NCBI GenBank assembly: GCA_002898995.1
Contig: BEIM01000240.1
Location: forward strand, 1-5,939
Direction of reading: 5' to 3'
DNA: 5,939 nucleotides
From: a bacterium HR36
Lineage (GTDB): Bacteria > Planctomycetota > Planctomycetia > Gemmatales > HRBIN36
The notes beneath the pieces were generated by a model that worked only from the letters and a program-made list of their open reading frames with translations, had not been told where the DNA came from and did no database searches. Each line of letters begins with the position of its first letter. The stretch's first letter is position 1. Positions 1-5,711 of the stretch are shown here, in pieces. The position numbers and the translations under genes are program-made.

Positions 1-1238
1 ACCATGCCCCCGTCTACGCGAAGCTCCCGCAAGGGAATGCCAGAGTCGGCGTACATGGCGTCCAGGACATCAGCAGTCTGGAACGCTGTGGCCTCCAAGG
101 CAGCCCGCGCGAGGTGCCCTTTGTGCACAAAACGTGTCAGGCCGATGATTACGCCGCGGGCGGTGCTGTCCCAGTGCGGCGCGAACAACCCTGAAAACGC
201 TGGCACAAAATAGACTCCGCCATTGTCCGTAACGCTCCGCGCAAGGTCCTCAACTTCGGCAGAAGCGCGGATAATGCCGAGATTGTCGCGGAGCCATTGT
301 ACCAGTGCGCCGGCGATGGCGACGGAGCCTTCGAGGGCGTAAACGGCGGGTTGCTGGCCAAAACGATAGGCGACGGTCGTGATCAGGCCGTGCTGCGACA
401 GTAATGGGTGCTGCCCGATGTTGAGCAGGGCAAAACCGCCAGTGCCGTAGGTGTTTTTTGCCTCGCCAGGCGCAAACGCCGTCTGACCCACCAAAGCAGC
501 TTGTTGATCGCCCAGATCGCCTGCAATCGGCACATCTGCCAATTCGCCCTGCGATACACCGTAAACCTCACTGCTGGAGCGGACCTGTGGCAACATCGCT
601 GGTGGAATGCCGAGCGTTTGCAGAATGTGCGTGTCCCATTGCAAAGTGTGGAGGTTGAACAGCAATGTGCGGCTAGCGTTAGTGACATCGGTAAGATGCC
701 GACCGCCAGCTACCCCGCCGGTCAGGTTCCAGATGAGCCAGCTATCCATAGTGCCGAACAAGATTTCGCCATTTTCTACCGCCCGACGGTATTGGGGCAA
801 GGCGTCGAGCAACCAACGAATTTTCGGGCCGCTAAAGTAAGTAGCCAGCGGTAACCCTGTCTGCGGGCGAAAACGATCGAGGCCTCCATCAGCTGCCAAT
901 TTCTGCACTAATTCAGCGGTGCGCGTGTCCTGCCAGACAATGGCCGGAGCCACTGGTTCACCCGAATCCCGCCGCCACAAAACACTAGTCTCGCGCTGGT
1001 TGGTGATTCCCACCGCCGCCAGATCGCGTGCGCTTCCCCCTACCGCTTGCAGCACCTCGCGGACTACCGCTTGCGTGTTGTGCCAGATTTCCAGTGCGTC
1101 ATGCTCTACCCAGCCCGGTTGTGGGAATATTTGCCGATGTTCTTTGCGCGCTAAGGCGATAATTCGCCCCGCCCGATCCACTAGCGCACAACGTGTACTT
1201 GTCGTCCCTTGGTCAATAGCGGCCACGTATAGTGGCAT
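1..1238 (-). CDS. glpK: Glycerol kinase, FGGY family (3' end cut off by the window edge)
   Basis: Phosphorylates glycerol with ATP to sn-glycerol 3-phosphate in the cytoplasm, the entry step of glycerol use. Reading the minus strand from the ATG at 1238 gives 412 codons without a stop up to the left edge. The E. coli enzyme has about 500 residues, so roughly the last 90 are missing. Seen in the protein: the N-terminal nucleotide-binding block AAIDQGTTSTRCALVD (residues 6-21); the NQRET block with Arg82; WQDTRT (102-107); TYFSGPKIRWLLD (133-145, first FGGY signature region); GDLGDQQAALVGQ (240-252) with Asp244 where GlpK has its catalytic aspartate; KNTYGTGGF (261-269); EGSVAIAGALVQWLRD (303-318, second FGGY signature); and VDGGM at the edge. 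GDQQAAL and KNTYGTG point to glycerol kinase and not to xylulose or fuculose kinases of the same family. The gene diverges from the amino-sugar gene at 1996. I see no frameshift. Confidence 0.95.
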   Translation of the reverse strand, partial: MPLYVAAIDQGTTSTRCALVDRAGRIIALARKEHRQIFPQPGWVEHDALEIWHNTQAVVREVLQAVGGSARDLAAVGITNQRETSVLWRRDSGEPVAPAIVWQDTRTAELVQKLAADGGLDRFRPQTGLPLATYFSGPKIRWLLDALPQYRRAVENGEILFGTMDSWLIWNLTGGVAGGRHLTDVTNASRTLLFNLHTLQWDTHILQTLGIPPAMLPQVRSSSEVYGVSQGELADVPIAGDLGDQQAALVGQTAFAPGEAKNTYGTGGFALLNIGQHPLLSQHGLITTVAYRFGQQPAVYALEGSVAIAGALVQWLRDNLGIIRASAEVEDLARSVTDNGGVYFVPAFSGLFAPHWDSTARGVIIGLTRFVHKGHLARAALEATAFQTADVLDAMYADSGIPLRELRVDGGM

Positions 1239-1247
1239 AGTTCTGTT

Positions 1248-1252
1248 CCTCC
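1248..1252 (-). promoter_or_regulatory. Ribosome binding site of glpK
   Basis: On the minus strand GGAGG lies 9 bases before the ATG at 1238. It is a near-perfect Shine-Dalgarno sequence at normal spacing, and it fixes the glpK start together with the family-typical N-terminus MPLYVAAIDQGTTSTR. Confidence 0.85.
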
Positions 1253-1289
1253 AATGCCCGCTTCACCTTGCGCCCTACTAAATTACGCC

Positions 1290-1306
1290 GTTCACACGTC
1301 GGGAAC
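1290..1306. repeat. Small interrupted inverted repeat upstream of glpK
   Basis: GTTC (1290-1293) and GAAC (1303-1306) form 4-base arms around a 9-base centre, about 50-70 bases upstream of the glpK start. The place would suit a repressor site. The arms are short enough to arise by chance, and no regulator is visible in the window. Confidence 0.2.
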
Positions 1307-1443
1307 AGGCGGCCAAGATTGAGGACGCTGCTAGCCTTGCGAAACGCGCCGCCTATGTCAGAAACCTCTTCTTTCTGGGTGTGATTAACGATTGGCGGTA
1401 ATCCTATCCTTCATTCATCGCCACGAGCTAGCATGGATGCTTA

Positions 1444-1459
1444 CGGCGTCGTTTCGCCG
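1444..1459. repeat. GC-rich inverted repeat, possible small hairpin
   Basis: CGGCG (1444-1448) and CGCCG (1455-1459) are exact 5-base complementary arms around a 6-base loop. No T-run follows on either strand, so it does not look like a terminator. It lies in the middle of the divergent intergenic region, and its role is unknown. Confidence 0.25.
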
Positions 1460-1518
1460 ACATTGAACCGGACACACGTCACTCCATATAGTAAGTCGCG
1501 ACAGCGCCTTACGACTGC

Positions 1519-1711
1519 GTTTGGCTTAGCACGAACGCGTTCAGTGTGTGGGCGGCCGTCGAGCCAGTATTACGTCCATGTGAATGTCAATGTGTTCGTT
1601 GCGCCACGGCGGCTTAGCGCCTGTCACTCTTCATGTGGTTCGTTCACTGCACGAAAGCGCATGCCGTTGCATGTGCGTGTCGCGCTCGTGCTGTGTTTGG
1701 CTGACCGAACG
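1519..1711 (+). repeat. Degenerate direct repeat pair GTTTGGCT...CGAACG
   Basis: GTTTGGCT followed shortly by CGAACG occurs at 1519-1537 (5 bases between the halves) and again at 1695-1711 (3 bases between the halves), in the same orientation and 176 bases apart. The first copy runs into the palindrome at 1533. The second runs into a tandem ACCGAACG pair. This may be a duplicated regulatory element or the residue of an old repeat, and two inexact copies are weak evidence. Confidence 0.3.
1533..1542. promoter_or_regulatory. Perfect 10-base palindrome, operator-like
   Basis: GAACGCGTTC equals its own reverse complement. A perfect palindrome with a central CG resembles the operator style of LacI-family sugar repressors, which would suit a site between a glycerol gene and an amino-sugar gene. 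It is far from both starts (about 295 bases from glpK and 454 from nagB). No LacI-type gene is in the window, so a regulatory role is only inferred. Confidence 0.3.
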
Positions 1712-1721
1712 AAACCGAACG
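1704..1721 (+). repeat. Tandem ACCGAACG pair at 10-base spacing
   Basis: ACCGAACG occurs at 1704-1711 and 1714-1721. The copies start exactly 10 bases apart, close to one helical turn, so a protein could contact both on the same face of the DNA. The core CGAAC also occurs at 1532-1536, and as GTTCG at 1594, 1638 and 1735. Confidence 0.35.
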
Positions 1722-1799
1722 TCGTTATAGGTGTGTTCGCACTAGCAGAAGGGAAGGATGTGCCGACTCTCGATTCCGTCTGCCATACTCCGACTCTGT

Positions 1800-1810
1800 A
1801 GCGCAGCGCT
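1800..1810. repeat. 11-base interrupted palindrome AGCGC-A-GCGCT
   Basis: Exact 5-base arms flank a single central A. The site lies 186 bases upstream of the nagB start. The loop is too short for a hairpin in RNA, so if it works at all it would be as a protein-binding site on DNA. Confidence 0.2.
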
Positions 1811-1981
1811 TGCTTCGGGCATTGTGGGGTGATAGTGTAGGCAATAACCTGCGACAAGTTGCGCCCGGATCGCATCGGGATAATGCCGAAACGATCGGGA
1901 TGTATCGCGAGGATACGGATATGATTAGGGTTAGTGTGTTCCGGCTAGGTGAGGCGCAACAAGCTTCGCCGGCATCGAATC

Positions 1982-1988
1982 GGGAGGA
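1982..1988 (+). promoter_or_regulatory. Ribosome binding site of the nagB-lmbE fusion
   Basis: GGGAGGA ends 7 bases before the ATG at 1996, with its GGAGG core at 1983-1987. This decides the start: the frame stays open upstream to a TTG at 1810, but that codon has no comparable site before it, and the extra 62 residues do not resemble NagB. Confidence 0.85.
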
Positions 1989-1995
1989 CACGCCC

Positions 1996-3885
1996 ATGAC
2001 TGCGCGGACACCGGCCACGACACCCTCGCGTTATTTGCGCGGAACGCGGATACCGACGCTGGTCTTTCGCACCAGCGCCGAGGCTTCCCGACACGTGGCC
2101 CTGCTAATCGCCGCGCTGGTGCGGACGAATAACTCAGCGGGTCGGTACACGGTGCTGGGGCTGCCGACGGGTTCGACACCGGTAGGCATGTATCGGGAAT
2201 TGATTCGCATGCATCGCGAAGAAGGGCTGGATTTCTCCCGGGTGATCACGTTCAATTTGGATGAATATTACCCGATGCCCGCAAGCGACCCTCATTCCTA
2301 CCACGCGTGGATGTGGGAAAACTTTTTCAAACACGTCAATATTCGCTCAGAGAATATCCACATCCCCGATGGTACGGTGCCCCTAGAGCGTGTGGAGGAA
2401 TACTGCGCGGAATATGAGGATAAAATCCGCCGGGCTGGGGGGATTGATTTGATGGTATTGGGCATAGGGCGCACAGGACACATTGGCTTCAACGAGCCTG
2501 GTTCCACGTGCACAACCCGGACCCGCCTGGTGACACTCGATCCCGTAACCCGCCGCGATGCAGCCAGCGGCTTTTTCGGCGAAGAAAACGTGCCGCACCA
2601 GGCGATCACGATGGGGGTGGGCACCATTCTCGAAGCGCGGAGAATTGTGTTGCTGGCCTTTGGCGAACATAAAGCAGCCATCGTGCGCCGCGCTGTCGAA
2701 GAAGAACCGTCCGACGCTGTGCCCGCCAGCCATTTGCAGAAACATCTCGACGCCACGTTTATCGTGGATGAACCGGCGGCAGCAGAATTGACTGCAGTGC
2801 GTGAGCCCTGGCGTTTTGGCCCCGTAGAATGGACACCGTCTTTGATTCGCCGGGCCGTGCTGCATCTCAGTTTTCGCATCTCCAAGCCGCTATTGATGCT
2901 GACCGATGACGATTTCCGCGAACATCATTTGTATGAGTTGCTGCGGGAACACGGTCCCGCACAGCGGCTAGCGCAACGGGTCTTCGACGAGATGCTGCGG
3001 ACCATCGAAGTCAATCCAGGAGGTGCTGTGCCGCAGACGGTACTGGTGTTCAGCCCGCATCCCGATGACGACGTCATCAGCATGGGCGGCACGCTCATCC
3101 ACTTGGTGGAACACGGCCACACGGTGCATATCGCCTATATGACCAGTGGCAATATTGCCGTCTTCGACCATGATGCCCTGCGCTTCACCGATTTCGTTGC
3201 CGCGTTCAATGACTATTTCAGCATCGGTCCGGAACGCACTGCCGAGGTCGCTCAGCATATTCGCCAGCTGCTAGCCAACAAGCGGCCTGGCGAACCCGAC
3301 AAACCCGAAGTTCTGAAAATTAAAGCCCTCATTCGTGAAACGGAAGCGCGTGCCGCTGCCCGCAGTGTGGGCATCCCGCCTGAACAGTTGCACTTCCTCG
3401 ACATGCCCTTTTACCGTACGGGGACGATCGAGAAGAAGGCCATCTCTGCCGAGGATGTGGAGGTAGTCGTGCAGATACTGGAGCAGCTCCAGCCGGCTCA
3501 GATCTATATGGCGGGCGACCTCTCCGATCCTCACGGGACGCATCGGCTCTGCGCCGAAGCAATCTTTCGTGCGGTGCGCCAGCTGCGCCGCCAGGGGCGC
3601 CAGTTTGAGGTCTGGATGTATCGCGGCGCCTGGCAGGAGTGGGAGCCGCATGAGATTGACCGCGCTATCCCGCTCAGCCCCACCGAGCTCGAACGTAAAA
3701 AGCTCGCCATCTTCAAACACCAGTCGCAAAAAGATCGCCCCATGTTCCCAGGAACAGACCTGCGCGAGTTCTGGCAACGTGCGGAAGAACGCAATCGGCA
3801 TACCGCCGCTTTGTATGACCAACTCGGCCTACCGCAGTTTTATGCATTGGAAGCGCTGCGCCTATGGCAAGACGACGAGCAGTAA
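1996..3885 (+). CDS. nagB: Glucosamine-6-phosphate deaminase fused to a PIG-L/LmbE-type deacetylase
   Basis: A cytoplasmic protein of 629 residues. The N-terminal part (about 20-270) is NagB, which converts glucosamine 6-phosphate to fructose 6-phosphate and ammonia: GLPTGSTP (55-62, phosphate loop), FNLDEYYP with Asp89 (E. coli Asp72), GIGRTGHIGFNEPG (156-169) with His162 and Glu167 (E. coli His143 and Glu148), and TMGVGTILEA. Where E. coli has Asp141 this protein has Thr160. At the allosteric site Arg158 is kept (Arg177) but Lys160 is Val179. A helical linker (about 270-345) leads to a PIG-L/LmbE domain: SPHPDDDVISMGGT with His355, Asp357 and Asp358, DPHGTH with His513 and His516, and a late HQSQ (575-578). 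These match the zinc ligands and catalytic Asp of MshB-type deacetylases. By inference the second domain removes the N-acetyl group from GlcNAc 6-phosphate or a related sugar, feeding the first. This architecture is known in planctomycetes and Bacteroidetes. The gaps on both sides suggest a single-gene transcript. Confidence 0.93.
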   Translation: MTARTPATTPSRYLRGTRIPTLVFRTSAEASRHVALLIAALVRTNNSAGRYTVLGLPTGSTPVGMYRELIRMHREEGLDFSRVITFNLDEYYPMPASDPHSYHAWMWENFFKHVNIRSENIHIPDGTVPLERVEEYCAEYEDKIRRAGGIDLMVLGIGRTGHIGFNEPGSTCTTRTRLVTLDPVTRRDAASGFFGEENVPHQAITMGVGTILEARRIVLLAFGEHKAAIVRRAVEEEPSDAVPASHLQKHLDATFIVDEPAAAELTAVREPWRFGPVEWTPSLIRRAVLHLSFRISKPLLMLTDDDFREHHLYELLREHGPAQRLAQRVFDEMLRTIEVNPGGAVPQTVLVFSPHPDDDVISMGGTLIHLVEHGHTVHIAYMTSGNIAVFDHDALRFTDFVAAFNDYFSIGPERTAEVAQHIRQLLANKRPGEPDKPEVLKIKALIRETEARAAARSVGIPPEQLHFLDMPFYRTGTIEKKAISAEDVEVVVQILEQLQPAQIYMAGDLSDPHGTHRLCAEAIFRAVRQLRRQGRQFEVWMYRGAWQEWEPHEIDRAIPLSPTELERKKLAIFKHQSQKDRPMFPGTDLREFWQRAEERNRHTAALYDQLGLPQFYALEALRLWQDDEQ

Positions 3886-4074
3886 CCGCGCCTGGGACAA
3901 TTTGGGATAAGTTTTCCGACGGCATAGTTACCGAGCCTAGCCTGGTTTTTGAGGCGCGTGCAGTGTGAACGGCACTTAGGAGTCCACAAGCCGCTCCACG
4001 AGAACTGCGAAACCCCCCACTATAGACGGACCCTCATTCCCCTGCATACTATGGATCGGATTCCCTCCTGATGC

Positions 4075-4088
4075 GGCCAATATTGGCC
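4075..4088. promoter_or_regulatory. Perfect 14-base palindrome upstream of the beta-propeller gene
   Basis: GGCCAATATTGGCC is an exact palindrome with GC-rich ends and an AT core. It ends 60 bases before the ATG at 4149, where an operator or the base of a leader hairpin would lie. Its perfect symmetry and place support a protein-binding site. The regulator is unknown. Confidence 0.4.
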
Positions 4089-4135
4089 CCCGAAATAACG
4101 CCGCCCTTTACACAGCACCCGCCTCGAACCACTGT

Positions 4136-4140
4136 AGGAG
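4136..4140 (+). promoter_or_regulatory. Ribosome binding site of the beta-propeller gene
   Basis: AGGAG lies 8 bases before the ATG at 4149. It picks this start over the in-frame ATG at 4071, which would add 26 residues ahead of the signal peptide and would place the 14-base palindrome inside the coding region. Confidence 0.8.
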
Positions 4141-4148
4141 TCCCATCC

Positions 4149-5444
4149 ATGGCCAAAAACCTAAGCTGCCTATCGGGCACTATTCTCTTAGTCTTTGCCA
4201 CCCTCGGGTTGTTGCAAACACCGCAACCCCTCGCCAGCCAAAAAGGCTCCCTGAGCGCGCCGCAACCGTTTGATTGGCCCCAATGGCGTGGGCCTGAACG
4301 TAATGGCAAATCGCGCGAGACCGGATTTTTGCGCAGCTGGCCCAAGGATGGGCCGCGCCTGGTGTGGAAGGCCAGCGGTGCCGGTCGCGGCTACAGTGGC
4401 CCCAGTATTAGCCGCGGACGCTTGCTGACGATGGGCAATCTCAGGGAGGGGGCGGACGAAAAGGAATATGTGCTTTGCTATGACGTAGCTACGAGTCGGT
4501 TACTCTGGCGCGTTGTGCATGGCCCTGCCTATCACAACAGCTACGGCGATGGGCCACGGTGTACGCCTACGATTGATGGCGAGATGGTGTATGCCTTGGG
4601 CGCTAACGGCGATCTCGCCTGTTTGCGTCTCGCCGACGGCGGCGCCGTCTGGCGCAAAAACATCCTCAAAGAGTTTGACGCCTCCAACATCGGCTGGGGT
4701 ATCAGCGAATCCCCGCTGGTCGTAGGCGATTGGCTCATCATGACACCTGGCGGCAACAAGGGAACTATGGTCGCCTTGAACAAGTACACTGGCCAGGTCG
4801 TCTGGACAAGCAAAGATCCTCAGAGTAAGGGGCGCGAACCTGCCGGCTATGCCTCGCCCATTCTCTTCCGGGTAGGAGACCTCGAACAGGTCGCTACTTT
4901 TACCAGTCGAGGTGCTTACGCTTGCCGACTGCGGGATGGTCAATTCCTTTGGCGTTATGACAAAGTCGCCAATCGCACCGCCAATATCGCTACCCCAGTG
5001 GTTCACGAAAACTGCATCCTATATAGTTCCGACTACGGCACTGGGTGTGCCCTGCTGCGTCTTTCCCCTGATGGCCGCGCGGATGAAGTGTATTTCAACA
5101 AGAACCTCAAGAACCACCACGGCGGCTACGTTCTGGTAGATGGCTACGTCTATGGGTACGACAGCAGCGTGTTGACCTGTTTGAAATGGGACACGGGCGA
5201 GGTGATGTGGAAAGACCGTAGTGTCGGCAAAGGCTCACTGGTTTACGCCGATGGCCTGCTTTTCGTGCTTAGTGAAAACGGCGTGGTGGGACTGGTGGAA
5301 GCGAATCCGAGAGCTTACCGCGAACTGGCTCGTTTCAAACTCCCAGAGCGCAGCGATCGCCCTAGCTGGCCCCATCCTGTACTGGCCAACGGCAAACTTT
5401 TCATACGGGATCAGGACACCATTTTCTGCTTCGCGGTCAAATGA
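4149..5444 (+). CDS. Exported PQQ-like (BamB-like) beta-propeller protein
   Basis: A protein of 431 residues. It starts with a Sec-type signal peptide: a Lys at residue 3, a hydrophobic stretch GTILLVFATLGLL (10-22), and likely cleavage soon after PLAS (27-30). There is no lipobox, so it is probably periplasmic or secreted and not a lipoprotein. The mature part opens with DWPQWRGPERNG (42-53) and then ETGFLRSWPKDGP, a block typical of planctomycete proteins of this kind. Blade-closing motifs of the form 'D..tG..lW' recur: YDVATSRLLWR (111-121), LRLADGGAVWR (159-169), LNKYTGQVVWT (210-220), CRLRDGQFLWR (259-269) and LKWDTGEVMWK (345-355). The chain ends with the common closing strand GKLFIRDQDTIFCF. 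Such folds bind other proteins or ligands. No PQQ-dehydrogenase catalytic region is recognisable, so I do not assign enzyme activity or true PQQ binding. It is close to BamB in fold only, and its partner is unknown. It converges with the gene at the right edge. Confidence 0.88.
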   Translation: MAKNLSCLSGTILLVFATLGLLQTPQPLASQKGSLSAPQPFDWPQWRGPERNGKSRETGFLRSWPKDGPRLVWKASGAGRGYSGPSISRGRLLTMGNLREGADEKEYVLCYDVATSRLLWRVVHGPAYHNSYGDGPRCTPTIDGEMVYALGANGDLACLRLADGGAVWRKNILKEFDASNIGWGISESPLVVGDWLIMTPGGNKGTMVALNKYTGQVVWTSKDPQSKGREPAGYASPILFRVGDLEQVATFTSRGAYACRLRDGQFLWRYDKVANRTANIATPVVHENCILYSSDYGTGCALLRLSPDGRADEVYFNKNLKNHHGGYVLVDGYVYGYDSSVLTCLKWDTGEVMWKDRSVGKGSLVYADGLLFVLSENGVVGLVEANPRAYRELARFKLPERSDRPSWPHPVLANGKLFIRDQDTIFCFAVK

Positions 5445-5481
5445 CTCCCGATTCTTGGACGCGAGTTAGGGAGGGCTTTTT
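5444..5481 (+). terminator. Weak terminator-like structure after the beta-propeller gene
   Basis: CTCCC (5445-5449), directly after the stop codon, can pair with GGGAG (5469-5473). GGC and a run of five T (5477-5481) follow. The stem is only 5 bases and the loop 19 bases, so this is a poor intrinsic terminator. Its position and T-run are the reasons to list it. Confidence 0.25.
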
Positions 5482-5711
5482 GCCGGAAGGCATCGCGTTG
5501 TGACACGCTATTCGCGGATGCTTGTGGTAGCAGAGCGCATCAGCCCATCGGGAAATCGGGGGCCTGAGCGCCTGCTAAACACCTAACGCCACGGTTGGCT
5601 TATGCCGGTCGGTCCTGCTGTATGCAGTGGCTAACTGGTGAGACAATGGGAAAGCGTCCAGTAAGGAAATGCCATATCTCGGAGTCTGGCCATTGCCAGG
5701 CGAAGAGTGCC
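5482..5711. other. Convergent intergenic region, nothing firm
   Basis: This lies between the end of the plus-strand beta-propeller gene and the end of the minus-strand gene at the right edge. A forward frame at 5595-5816 has no ribosome binding site, and its second half runs opposite the better-supported minus-strand gene. Apart from the small hairpin at 5684-5701 I see no structure. Confidence 0.5.
5684..5701 (-). other. Small hairpin just past the end of the minus-strand gene
   Basis: CTGGC (5686-5690) and GCCAG (5695-5699) pair around a 4-base loop, CATT. One G-T and one G-C pair outside them extend the stem to 7. It begins 10 bases beyond the stop codon at 5712-5714. No T-run follows on the minus strand, so it could protect the 3' end or act as an atypical terminator, or be chance. 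Confidence 0.3.

Larger units (their letters stand above)
1239..1995. other. Long divergent intergenic region, motif-rich, no convincing gene
   Basis: These 757 bases separate the divergent starts of glpK and the nagB-lmbE fusion and should hold both promoters. I find no open frame with a recognisable protein, no tRNA or rRNA, and no CRISPR-like array. The longest forward frame (1433-1801) has no ribosome binding site and a composition unlike the neighbouring proteins. The section from about 1530 to 1740 repeats the word CGAAC or its complement GTTCG six times and holds several short palindromes, listed separately. The 186 bases just before the nagB start are open in the nagB frame, but the strong ribosome binding site argues that they are untranslated leader or promoter. 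Confidence 0.6.
3886..4148. other. Intergenic gap between nagB-lmbE and the beta-propeller gene
   Basis: These 263 bases contain no plausible gene. A T-run at 3946-3950 has only a poor stem before it, so I do not call a terminator. The notable element is the 14-base palindrome at 4075-4088. The gap is long enough to carry a promoter for the downstream gene, so the two plus-strand genes need not be cotranscribed. Confidence 0.5.

Noticed and set aside
408..854. Forward open frame of 148 codons within the glpK region
   Set aside because: It lies wholly opposite glpK, whose minus-strand frame carries conserved glycerol kinase motifs throughout. The forward frame has no family features.
1205..1406. 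Open minus-strand frame running across the start of glpK in another frame
   Set aside because: It has no ATG start and no recognisable product, and it ends inside glpK. The strong glpK ribosome binding site explains the region.
1433..1801. Forward open frame of 122 codons in the divergent intergenic region
   Set aside because: It has no ribosome binding site, an unusual residue mix with many Cys, Arg and Thr, no recognisable motif, and it overlaps repeated DNA words. It is most likely a chance frame.
1859..1886. Possible promoter TTGCGC - 16 bases - TAATGC before nagB
   Set aside because: The match to a sigma-70 consensus is partial, and planctomycete promoters are poorly defined. Other equally weak pairs can be found nearby.
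1924..1933. Telomere-like TTAGGGTTAG
   Set aside because: It is less than two repeat units in a bacterial intergenic region, so chance is the simplest explanation.
2298..2885. Reverse open frame of 195 codons opposite nagB
   Set aside because: It is a shadow of the NagB domain, which is conserved on the plus strand through this whole stretch.
3271..3822. Reverse open frame of 183 codons opposite the LmbE domain
   Set aside because: It is a shadow of the LmbE domain and has no start signal or motif of its own.
3887..3958. 7-base inverted repeat CGCGCCT / AGGCGCG after the nagB stop, with a T-run nearby
   Set aside because: The arms are 58 bases apart and the T-run (3946-3950) lies inside the loop and not after the stem, so it does not form an intrinsic terminator.
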